Part shown: positions 1-5,307 of the stretch, one piece after another
Numbering within the stretch: position 1 is the stretch's first letter
Layout of the letters: each line of letters begins with the position of its first letter
NCBI GenBank assembly: GCA_002452635.1
Contig: DKEU01000249.1
Coordinates: 1-5,900, forward strand
Source: Desulfovibrionaceae bacterium UBA6814
Lineage (GTDB): Bacteria > Desulfobacterota > Desulfovibrionia > Desulfovibrionales > Desulfovibrionaceae
Direction of reading: 5' to 3'
DNA length: 5,900 bases
Made by a program: the position numbers and the translations under genes
Notes under the pieces: model-generated
Databases searched by the model: none
What the model was told of the DNA's origin: nothing
Seen by the model: only the letters and a program-made list of their open reading frames with translations

Positions 1-1327
1 CCAGGCCTACCACGACGCGCTCACCGACCTGCCCAACCGCAACCTGCTCCTGGACCGGCTGCGCCAGGCCATATCCCGGGGCCACCGCACCGGCGAGCGC
101 ACCGCCGTGCTCTTCGTGGACCTGGACAACTTCAAGACCATCAACGACAGCCTGGGCCACGCGGTGGGCGACAAGCTCCTCCTGGCCGTGGCCGGCCGCT
201 TCAAGGAGCTGGTGCGCGAGGGCGACACCGTGGCCCGCCTGGGCGGGGACGAGTTCGTGCTCCTGGTGGAGAGCCTGGAGAGCGAGCGCGGCGCGGTGCA
301 ACTGGCCAACCGGGTGCACGACTCCCTGCAGGCCCCCCTCCTGATCGAGGGCCACGAGCTGTTCATCAGCCCGAGCATCGGCATCGCCTTCCACCCCGCG
401 GACGGCGAGGACCCGGACACCCTGCTCAAGAACGCGGACCTGGCCATGTACCAGGCCAAGGCCGCGGGCCGCAGCCGCACCCGCCTCTTCGCCGCGGAGA
501 TGGACGAGCGCGCCCAGCGCCGCCTGGCCCTGGAGAGCGACCTGCGCCGCGCCGTGGCCAGGCGGGAAATCTACCCGGTGTTCCAGCCCCGCATCGACCT
601 GGACCGCGGCGAGGTGGCGGGCATGGAGGCCCTGGCCCGCTGGGCCGCGCCCGACGGCCGCACCGTGAGCCCGGTGGAGTTCATCCCGGTGGCCGAGGAG
701 ACCGGGCTCATCCTGGGCCTGGGCCAGCTCATCCTGGAGCAGGCCTGCGCCCACTCCCGCGCCCTGCTGGACAAGGGGTGCCCCTGCCCCCGGGTCTCGG
801 TGAACTTCTCCCCGCGCCAGTTCCAGCAGCGGGCCCTGGTGAAGATGGTGCGCGAGACCCTGGCCGCATCCGGCCTGGACCCGGAGCGCCTGGAGATGGA
901 GATCACCGAATCCGTGCTCCTGGGCGACCTGGAGGAGACCACCCGCAAGCTCCGGGACCTGGCGGCCATGGGCGTGCGCATCGCGGTGGACGACTTCGGC
1001 ACCGGCTACTCCTCCCTGGCCTACCTGCGCCGGCTGCCCATCCACGTGCTCAAGATCGACCGCTCCTTCGTTTCCGGCATCGTGGACAACCCGAGCGACC
1101 TGTCCATCGCCCGCACCATCGTGCAGATGGGCCGCAACCTGGGGCTCACCGTGCTGGCCGAGGGCGTGGAGACCCCGGCCCAGATGGAGGCCCTGCGCGC
1201 CATGGGCTGCCACGAGGTGCAGGGCTACCTGTTCAGCAAGCCCCTGCCCCCGGCCGCGCTGGAAGCCTACCTGCGCCGCTGCGCCGAGCAAGGCGGGGCC
1301 ATGGCCCAGCTTCCCCCTGCCCCATGA
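1..1327 (+). CDS. GGDEF-EAL domain protein (c-di-GMP cyclase/phosphodiesterase), 5' end missing
   Basis: The reading frame enters from the left edge (first full codon at base 2) and ends at TGA 1325-1327, leaving 441 residues. It opens inside the start of a GGDEF domain (AYHDALTDLPNRNLLLDRL). The GGDEF signature is intact at residues 81-85, and an RxxD inhibitory site (R72, D75) sits exactly five residues before it, as in product-inhibited diguanylate cyclases. The EAL domain follows. E209-A-L, N268, E300 and E303 (EITES), D330-D331 (DDFGTGYSS), K351 (KID), E387 (AEGVET) and Q407 (QGY) are all present, so the known metal-binding and catalytic positions look complete. By family knowledge it could both make c-di-GMP from GTP and hydrolyse it to pGpG; which activity dominates cannot be read from sequence. 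Any N-terminal sensor (PAS, HAMP, membrane part) lies outside the window, so input signal and location are unknown. No gene downstream is obviously linked to it. Confidence 0.96.
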   Translation, partial: QAYHDALTDLPNRNLLLDRLRQAISRGHRTGERTAVLFVDLDNFKTINDSLGHAVGDKLLLAVAGRFKELVREGDTVARLGGDEFVLLVESLESERGAVQLANRVHDSLQAPLLIEGHELFISPSIGIAFHPADGEDPDTLLKNADLAMYQAKAAGRSRTRLFAAEMDERAQRRLALESDLRRAVARREIYPVFQPRIDLDRGEVAGMEALARWAAPDGRTVSPVEFIPVAEETGLILGLGQLILEQACAHSRALLDKGCPCPRVSVNFSPRQFQQRALVKMVRETLAASGLDPERLEMEITESVLLGDLEETTRKLRDLAAMGVRIAVDDFGTGYSSLAYLRRLPIHVLKIDRSFVSGIVDNPSDLSIARTIVQMGRNLGLTVLAEGVETPAQMEALRAMGCHEVQGYLFSKPLPPAALEAYLRRCAEQGGAMAQLPPAP

Positions 1328-1335
1328 TGCCACGT

Positions 1336-1481
1336 TGCGTTCGAAGAACGCAGATTGGTATCGCGCGCCAGGACGGCGCGCCATGGGCGAAGCCCATGCG
1401 AGGCCGGGCGAAACCGCGTTTTCGCCGGGCCGAGGTGGGCAAAACCCAGGACGGGTTTTGCTCGCAACTTGGTATGAGTTG
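1336..1481. repeat. Array of consecutive small hairpins between the GGDEF-EAL gene and hisC
   Basis: Almost every base here belongs to a short inverted repeat. H1: 1336-1342/1346-1352, 7 bp, loop GAA. H2: 1363-1369/1375-1381, 7 bp, loop AGGAC. H3: 1382-1388/1392-1398, 7 bp, loop GAA. H4: 1407-1413/1420-1426, 7 bp, extended past a G-G mismatch by GGCC 1402-1405/1428-1431. H5: 1439-1447/1453-1461, 9 bp, loop AGGAC. H6: 1465-1469/1477-1481, 5 bp. The heptamer TTGGTAT occurs at 1355-1361 and again at 1469-1475. Stem sequences differ while loops recur. I see no T-tract that would make any of these a standard terminator, and no plausible protein. It may be a REP/BIME-like dispersed palindromic element, or a structured RNA in the 3' UTR of the upstream gene or the leader of hisC. 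The hairpins are seen directly; the interpretation is open. Confidence 0.8.
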
Positions 1482-1542
1482 ACTTTCCCCGCGCTTTGCC
1501 TTCTCTTCCCCCGGTCAACAACCCCAGCCCAGAGGCCCGACC

Positions 1543-2658
1543 ATGGACCCCAAGACCCGCCTCCTGCCCCAGGTGGAGCAGTTCACGCCCTACTCCCCCG
1601 GCCTGTCCATCGACGAGATCCGGGAACGCTTCGGCCTGGAGAACGTCATCAAGATGGCCAGCAACGAGAACCCGCTGGGAACCTCGCCCCTGGCCCAGAA
1701 GGCCCTGGCCCGGGCCGCGGCCCAGGCCTTCCGCTACCCCCAGGCCGGCAACCCCCGCCTGGCCGCCGCCCTGGCCGGACATCTCGGCACCGACCCCCGC
1801 CGCATCGTCACCGGCAACGGCTCGGACGAGCTCATCGACCTCTTGGTGCGCGTCACCGCCCAGCCCGGCCGGGACAACATCCTGGCCTTCTCGCCCTGCT
1901 TCTCCATCTACGAGCTGCAGGCCAAACTCTGCGGGGTGGAGCTGCGCCAGGCCCCCCTGAACCCGGACTTCTCCTTCCCCTGGGACGCCCTGCTGGCCAA
2001 GGCCGACGCGCACACCGCCATCTGCTTCGTCACCACCCCGGACAACCCCTCGGGCTTCACCCCGCCGGTGGAGGAGCTGGCCGCCTTCGCCCGCCTCCTG
2101 CCCGACACCTGCCTGCTGGTGGTGGACGAGGCCTACATGGACTTCGCCTCGCCCCAGGATGCCTACTCCCTGCTGCCGCGCCTGGACGAGTTCCCCAACC
2201 TCTGCATCCTGCGCACCTTCTCCAAGATGTTCGGCCTGGCCGGCCTGCGCCTGGGCTACGCCGCCCTGCCCGCCTGGCTGGCCGACGCGGTGCTGCGGGT
2301 CAAGCTGCCCTTCTCGGTGAACCTCATGGCCGAGGAGGCCGCCCTGGCCGCCCTGGGGGACAAGGACTTCCTGCGCTGCACCCTGGACACCACCCTGCGC
2401 GGCCGCGAGGTCCTGACCCGGGGCCTGGCCGAACTGGGCTGCACGGTGCGGCCGTCCCAGGCCAACTTCCTGCTCTTCGACCTGCCCGCCGGCTCCTCCC
2501 TGGACGCGGCCGGCTTCTTCTACGCCCTGCTGCGCAAGGGCGTGATCATCCGGCCCCTCAAGAGCTACAACCTGCCCAATTCGCTGCGGGTCAGCGTGGG
2601 CAACGACCGCGAGAACGCCCTGTTCCTGGAGGCGGCCAAGGACGTGCTCCATGCCTGA
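1543..2658 (+). CDS. hisC: Histidinol-phosphate aminotransferase (PLP, class I/II fold)
   Basis: This 371-aa protein is the usual length for HisC. It should transfer an amino group from glutamate to imidazole-acetol phosphate, giving histidinol phosphate (histidine pathway, cytosol). The markers run in family order: NENPLG at 41-46, GNGSDE at 91-96, TPDNPSG at 165-171, DEAY at 195-198, the PLP-lysine motif RTFSKMFGLAGLRLGY with K228 as the Schiff-base lysine, and R349 (SLRVSVG) as the substrate-carboxylate arginine. The ATG start is preceded by a modest AGAGG (1531-1535) with 7-nt spacing, and the N-terminus MDPKTRLLPQVEQF fits family starts. The 3' end overlaps cmk by 8 bp. No other his gene is visible in the window, so it stands apart from a his operon. 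Such isolated HisC proteins may also transaminate aromatic amino acids, so substrate range is less certain than family. Confidence 0.95.
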   Translation: MDPKTRLLPQVEQFTPYSPGLSIDEIRERFGLENVIKMASNENPLGTSPLAQKALARAAAQAFRYPQAGNPRLAAALAGHLGTDPRRIVTGNGSDELIDLLVRVTAQPGRDNILAFSPCFSIYELQAKLCGVELRQAPLNPDFSFPWDALLAKADAHTAICFVTTPDNPSGFTPPVEELAAFARLLPDTCLLVVDEAYMDFASPQDAYSLLPRLDEFPNLCILRTFSKMFGLAGLRLGYAALPAWLADAVLRVKLPFSVNLMAEEAALAALGDKDFLRCTLDTTLRGREVLTRGLAELGCTVRPSQANFLLFDLPAGSSLDAAGFFYALLRKGVIIRPLKSYNLPNSLRVSVGNDRENALFLEAAKDVLHA

Positions 2659-3310
2659 GCCGCGGATCATCACCATCGACGGCCCGGCCGGGGTGGGCAA
2701 GTCCACCCTGGCCAAGCGCCTGGCCGACCACCTGGGCATCGCCTACCTGGACACCGGGGCCATGTTCCGCGGCACGGCCCTGGCCCTGGGCGAGGGGTCC
2801 TGGACCTGGCCCGAATCCCGGCTGGCCGACGCCCTGGCCTCCCTGGCCTTCACCCTGTCCGGCGCCGGCGCGGACTCCCGCATCCGCCTGGGCGGCGTGG
2901 CCCTGGGCGACGAGATACGCACCGAACAGGTGGGCATGTGGGCCTCCAACATCGCCACCCTGCCCGTGGTCCGCGCCTTCCAGAAAGAGGCCCAGCAGGC
3001 CATCGGCCGCACCACCTCCCTGGTGGCCGAGGGCCGCGACATGGGCACCGTGGTGTTCCCCCAGGCCAAGCCCAAGTTCTTCCTGGACGCCACCCCCGAG
3101 GTCCGCGCCGCGCGGCGGTTCCTGCAACTCCAGATCATGCGCAAGCCCGCGGACCTGAACGAGATCATCGAGAGCATCCGCGCCCGCGACCACCAGGACC
3201 GCACCCGCGCCGAAGCCCCGCTCAAGCCCGCGCCCGACGCCCGCATCATCGACACCTCCCACCTCACCGTGGACGAGGTGTTCGACGCCATGCTGGAGGC
3301 GCTCGGCTAG
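2651..3310 (+). CDS. cmk: Cytidylate kinase (CMP/dCMP kinase)
   Basis: This 219-aa P-loop nucleoside monophosphate kinase is predicted to phosphorylate CMP and dCMP with ATP, in pyrimidine recycling. Visible motifs are the Walker A GPAGVGKST at residues 11-19, the NMP-binding YLDTGAMFR at about 32-40, AEGRDMGTVVFP around 126-137 (the Cmk hallmark GRDxGTVVFP), the R-rich lid VRAARRFLQLQ at about 151-161, and the C-terminal RARDHQDRTRAEAPLKPAPDARIIDTS at about 177-203. Family length is normally about 220-230 aa, so it is full length. The ATG lies within the last codons of hisC (8-bp overlap, different frame), with AAGGA at 2638-2642 and 8-nt spacing as ribosome binding site. Translation is therefore probably coupled to hisC. 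Phe and Gly in GAMFRG replace the more usual Tyr and Ala (GAMYRA), a mild variation. It ends at TAG 3308-3310, followed by the palindrome-rich convergent gap. Confidence 0.95.
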   Translation: MPEPRIITIDGPAGVGKSTLAKRLADHLGIAYLDTGAMFRGTALALGEGSWTWPESRLADALASLAFTLSGAGADSRIRLGGVALGDEIRTEQVGMWASNIATLPVVRAFQKEAQQAIGRTTSLVAEGRDMGTVVFPQAKPKFFLDATPEVRAARRFLQLQIMRKPADLNEIIESIRARDHQDRTRAEAPLKPAPDARIIDTSHLTVDEVFDAMLEALG

Positions 3311-3324
3311 CGCGGCGCAAGCCG

Positions 3325-3352
3325 AAAAAAGGGGCGGTCACGAACCGCCCCT
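3325..3352 (-). terminator. Probable intrinsic terminator, minus strand (downstream of usp)
   Basis: A 9-bp GC-rich stem pairs 3330-3338 with 3344-3352 around a 5-nt loop. On the plus strand an A6 run (3325-3330) precedes it; read on the minus strand this becomes a strong hairpin running straight into T6, the standard rho-independent layout. It lies about 120 nt past the usp stop codon. The first A of the run doubles as the last stem pair. Confidence 0.65.
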
Positions 3353-3397
3353 ACACAAGAAGGCCGCGCCAACGGGCCTGGCCATGCTTTCTTCCGT

Positions 3398-3426
3398 AGG
3401 GGCGGTTCGCGAACCGCCCTTCTTGT
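3398..3426 (+). terminator. Palindrome with T-rich tail, probable terminator for hisC-cmk
   Basis: A perfect 20-bp palindrome (3400-3409/3410-3419, half-site GGGCGGTTCG) is followed by TTCTTGTTGCTT, a T-rich but interrupted tail. It sits about 90 nt after the cmk stop. The same sequence core is present, in inverted orientation and slightly diverged, in the hairpin at 3330-3352: GTAGGGGCGGTTCG is shared over 14 nt with the reverse complement. The two hairpins therefore look like copies of one repeat that also serve as terminators. Confidence 0.5.
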
Positions 3427-3433
3427 TGCTTGC

Positions 3434-3461
3434 ATCCGGGCAGTCCGCGGACTGCCCGGAT
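3434..3461. repeat. 28-bp perfect palindrome
   Basis: Bases 3434-3447 are the exact reverse complement of 3448-3461 (half-site ATCCGGGCAGTCCG, centre CG). There is no unpaired loop in the duplex form; as RNA it would fold into a very stable hairpin with a small tip. Neither side has a clean T-run: TTAAAA follows on the plus strand, GCAAGC on the minus strand. It lies 11 bp from the usp stop codon. It could protect or terminate the usp transcript, be a dispersed repeat, or be a dyad protein-binding site. Confidence 0.75.
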
Positions 3462-3472
3462 TAAAACCTGCC

Positions 3473-3925
3473 CTACTCCGCGATCTCCTCGGGCCGGATG
3501 GTGAGGACCGGGCACTTGGCGGACTTGACCACCTTCTCGGCCACCGAGCCGAAAAGGATGCGGTCGATGCCGGTGCGGCCGTGGGTGCCCATGACGATCA
3601 TGTCCGCGCCTTCCTTCTCGGCCAGGGTGAGGATCTCCTCGGCCGCGTAGCCGGTGGCCACCTTGCCGGACACGGCCGTGCCCGGGAAATTCTCCTGCAG
3701 GAAGGTCTCCATGGTCTTTTCCGCGCCGGACACGATCTCGCCCACGAAGTTCTCGATGGAGGTGGGCGGCACGTGGAAGCCCACGTACTGGTTCAGGGAG
3801 GGCGCCACGTAGAGCACCAGGAGCTGGGCTCCGGTGCACTTGGCCAGGCCCAGGGCGTAGCTGGCCACCGCAGGGCTGGTCTCCGAGAAGTCCAAGGCGC
3901 AGAGTATCTTCTTCACGCTGAACAT
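3473..3925 (-). CDS. Universal stress protein, ATP-binding (UspA family)
   Basis: This 150-aa single-domain Usp is the standard length. The N-terminal strand MFSVKKILCALDFSETSPAVASYAL carries the family's early Asp (LDFS), and the nucleotide motif G-2x-G-9x-G-S is exact: GTHG at 113-116, nine residues, then GS at 126-127, continuing SVAEKVVKSAKCPVLTIRP. This places it with ATP-binding Usps (MJ0577 type) rather than non-binding UspA. Such cytosolic proteins dimerise and are linked to survival under starvation, oxidative or energy stress; a specific role cannot be assigned here. The start is fixed by a strong AGGAGG (plus-strand CCTCCT at 3932-3937) with 6-nt spacing. The frame stays open far upstream, but only this ATG gives a proper Usp N-terminus. 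It converges on cmk and diverges from the sigma-54-driven gene. Confidence 0.94.
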   Translation of the reverse strand: MFSVKKILCALDFSETSPAVASYALGLAKCTGAQLLVLYVAPSLNQYVGFHVPPTSIENFVGEIVSGAEKTMETFLQENFPGTAVSGKVATGYAAEEILTLAEKEGADMIVMGTHGRTGIDRILFGSVAEKVVKSAKCPVLTIRPEEIAE

Positions 3926-4232
3926 GTGGTTCCTCCTCTCGTCCGGAAAACCCGGAGGGGGTTTGGCCTCAAGCCCAGGGGCGAGACGGCCGATAGAGGG
4001 AGAGCGGGGCTTTGCCCGCGTCATCCTTGGATTTCCATTCTTGTTGTACGCGCAGGCGCGGCGGTTCGACAAGGGCTTTTTTCTGGCGTAGGAAGCGGAC
4101 ATGGAAGCTGTCCCAGGGGCAAAAAGTTCCGGGCGCCCAAAAAGAAACATTAATTTTTTCATAGAGATATAAAGCAGCGCCGGGTTGGCAGGCATCTTGC
4201 TTTCCATGGGCAAACCATGGATGAGGTGTGCC
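3926..4232. other. Divergent intergenic region between usp and the sigma-54-driven gene
   Basis: The 307 bp contain no supportable gene. The usp side holds only its ribosome binding site and GC-rich leader. A weak sigma-70-like pair for usp can be drawn on the minus strand: TTGTCG (plus 4067-4072) and TACAAC (plus 4043-4048), 18-bp spacing. It would leave a 5' UTR of roughly 110 nt. From about 4136 to 4172 the base composition changes sharply to A/T-rich with A- and T-tracts (AAAAAG, TTAATTTTTT, GATATAAAG), unlike the rest of the window. That is typical of bent or regulatory DNA just upstream of a sigma-54 promoter. No riboswitch or small RNA was recognised. Confidence 0.6.
4186..4201 (+). 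promoter_or_regulatory. Sigma-54 (RpoN) -24/-12 promoter
   Basis: The sequence TGGCAGGCATCTTGCT matches the consensus TGGCAC-N5-TTGCW at every conserved base except the sixth (G for C). The invariant GG (4187-4188) and GC (4199-4200) are separated by exactly 10 bp, as sigma-54 requires. The expected transcription start is near 4212, about 20 nt before the ATG at 4233, leaving just enough leader for the GAGG ribosome binding site at 4223-4226. Sigma-54 promoters need an AAA+ activator bound upstream; no activator gene is in the window and I cannot identify its site. Confidence 0.8.
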
Positions 4233-4715
4233 ATGAAGATCACCACCGAACAGTTGAGGCCGCTGGAGACCGAACAGGAATCCAAGGCCCGCCGCGCCGA
4301 ATCCGGAGAGGGATTCGGGGAGCTGCTCTCCAAGGAGCTGGGCGCCCAGGAGGTCGCCCCCTCCCAGGGCTTGCGGCCGCCCGCTGCGCCGCTGTTGCCG
4401 CACCAGATCGCGGCAACCAGCGAGGCGGCGGCCACCGAAGAGAGCACCCCGGCAGGACAAGAGGTCATGGACAAGCTGGAGAACATCCTGGGCGAATGGG
4501 AAAATTATGCCACCCACCTGGCCGAGCCCGAGGCTACCGACGGGTTGCGCAAGGCCAACGGGGCCCTCGAGAGCATCGAGAGCGACGTGGCGGGGCTGAA
4601 GTCCAGCTACCCCGGCCTGGGCAAGGACCATCCCGGCTTGCAGTCGGTGGTGGACGAGATGGAGATCCTGGCCGTGACCGAGCGGATCAAGTTCAACCGG
4701 GGGGACTACCTGTAG
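4233..4715 (+). CDS. Unrecognised 160-aa acidic protein under a sigma-54 promoter
   Basis: I do not recognise this protein. The ATG chosen has GAGG 6 nt upstream and lies about 20 nt after the predicted sigma-54 start; in-frame ATGs further left would fall before or at the transcription start. The 160 residues have three parts. A polar N-terminus (about 1-36) contains ESKARRAESGEGFGELLSKEL. A low-complexity Pro/Ala/Glu-rich linker spans about 37-75. A C-terminal part of about 85 residues is predicted helical (VMDKLENILGEWENYATHLAE and onward) and ends in AVTERIKFNRGDYL. No signal peptide, membrane segment, cysteine or nucleotide-binding motif is seen. A disordered N-terminus plus helical C-terminus and sigma-54 control would suit a flagellar or type III export accessory protein, but that is inference only. 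It ends 1 bp from the convergent thpR stop codon. Confidence 0.85.
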   Translation: MKITTEQLRPLETEQESKARRAESGEGFGELLSKELGAQEVAPSQGLRPPAAPLLPHQIAATSEAAATEESTPAGQEVMDKLENILGEWENYATHLAEPEATDGLRKANGALESIESDVAGLKSSYPGLGKDHPGLQSVVDEMEILAVTERIKFNRGDYL

Positions 4716-4716
4716 T

Positions 4717-5307
4717 TCACCGGCCCGCGGCAAAGGCGGACAGGGCGGCATAAGTCGGCCCGCCGGGGCGCAGCTCGCTCCGGTACAGGGTGAAGCCTGC
4801 TGCGGGAAATTCGGGCCAGGGACGGCCTGCGAGGTCGGCAAGGACCTCGTCCCAGGGATCGGGTTCGGACCATTTGATTCGCGCCAGCGTCAGGTGCGCT
4901 GAGAAAGGGCGCTCCTCTGCGGGGAAACCCAGCGGCAGGAGCGCCTTTTCTATGGACGACGCCAGGGCCGCCACCTGGGCCCCGCCCCGGGCCAGGCCCA
5001 GCCAGAGCACCCGGGGCTGCCAGCGGCGGCCCTTGTTCTCCGGAGCGGGCCGGGGAGGGAAGAACCCCGCGCCGCCCCCCTGCGCCGTGAACTCCGGACA
5101 GGATACCTGGCCCAGGGCCGCGACCAGGGCGGGCAGGCGGGCCTGGTCCACGTCCCCCAGGAACTTCAGGGTGAGATGCCAGTTGCCGGGCCGGGTCCAG
5201 TTCAGCTTGGACCGCAGCCGGCGCTCCCAGTTCGTGCGCAACGCGGCCAGGCCGTCCTGGTAAGCCGGAGGCAGGGGAAGGGCGATAAAGGCGCGCACCT
5301 CGCTCAC
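4717..5307 (-). CDS. thpR: RNA 2',3'-cyclic phosphodiesterase (2'-5' RNA ligase family, 2H)
   Basis: This 196-aa 2H phosphoesterase is close to the family length of about 175-195. Both catalytic HxTx motifs are present: HLTLKFLGDV at residues 44-47 and HLTLARIK at 138-141. The N-terminus VRAFIALPLP and the C-terminal FTLYRSELRPGGPTYAAL are also typical of LigT/ThpR. The enzyme hydrolyses 2',3'-cyclic phosphate RNA ends to 2'-phosphate and can reversibly form 2'-5' links in tRNA halves in vitro; its cellular role is poorly known. The start is taken as GTG at 5307-5305, which shares GTGA with the pncC stop codon and has GGAGG 7 nt upstream inside pncC. A second in-frame GTG three codons later is possible. 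It is the downstream partner of pncC and converges on the sigma-54-driven gene with a 1-bp gap. Confidence 0.93.
   Translation of the reverse strand: MSEVRAFIALPLPPAYQDGLAALRTNWERRLRSKLNWTRPGNWHLTLKFLGDVDQARLPALVAALGQVSCPEFTAQGGGAGFFPPRPAPENKGRRWQPRVLWLGLARGGAQVAALASSIEKALLPLGFPAEERPFSAHLTLARIKWSEPDPWDEVLADLAGRPWPEFPAAGFTLYRSELRPGGPTYAALSAFAAGR

Noticed and set aside
1328..1542. Histidine-leader attenuator for hisC
   Set aside because: No short open frame with a run of histidine codons and no terminator/antiterminator pair with a T-run is visible.
1267..2739. Long minus-strand open frame (490 codons) across hisC
   Set aside because: It lies antisense to a clear hisC; its translation is a Gly/Gln/Val/Ala-rich string with no motif, as expected from the complement of high-GC3 coding DNA.
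1335..3158. Long plus-strand open frame (607 codons) through the hairpin array, hisC and cmk
   Set aside because: It is out of frame with two well-supported enzymes and gives a Pro/Arg/Gly-rich translation; stop codons are simply rare at this base composition.
4051..4076. Possible terminator ending in the T6 run at about 4076-4082
   Set aside because: The only nearby stem (CGCG-CAGG-CGCG) is 4 bp and separated from the T-run by about 18 nt; no gene upstream on that strand needs it.
4128..4145. GGGCGCCC palindrome flanked by AAAAAG repeats
   Set aside because: An 8-bp palindrome without a loop and short A-runs are expected by chance here; no terminator or operator layout results.
3926..4486. 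N-terminal extension of the universal stress protein, up to 337 aa
   Set aside because: The Usp fold begins at MFSVKKILCALDFS, which has a strong AGGAGG at correct spacing; the upstream translation crosses the promoter region and has no domain.
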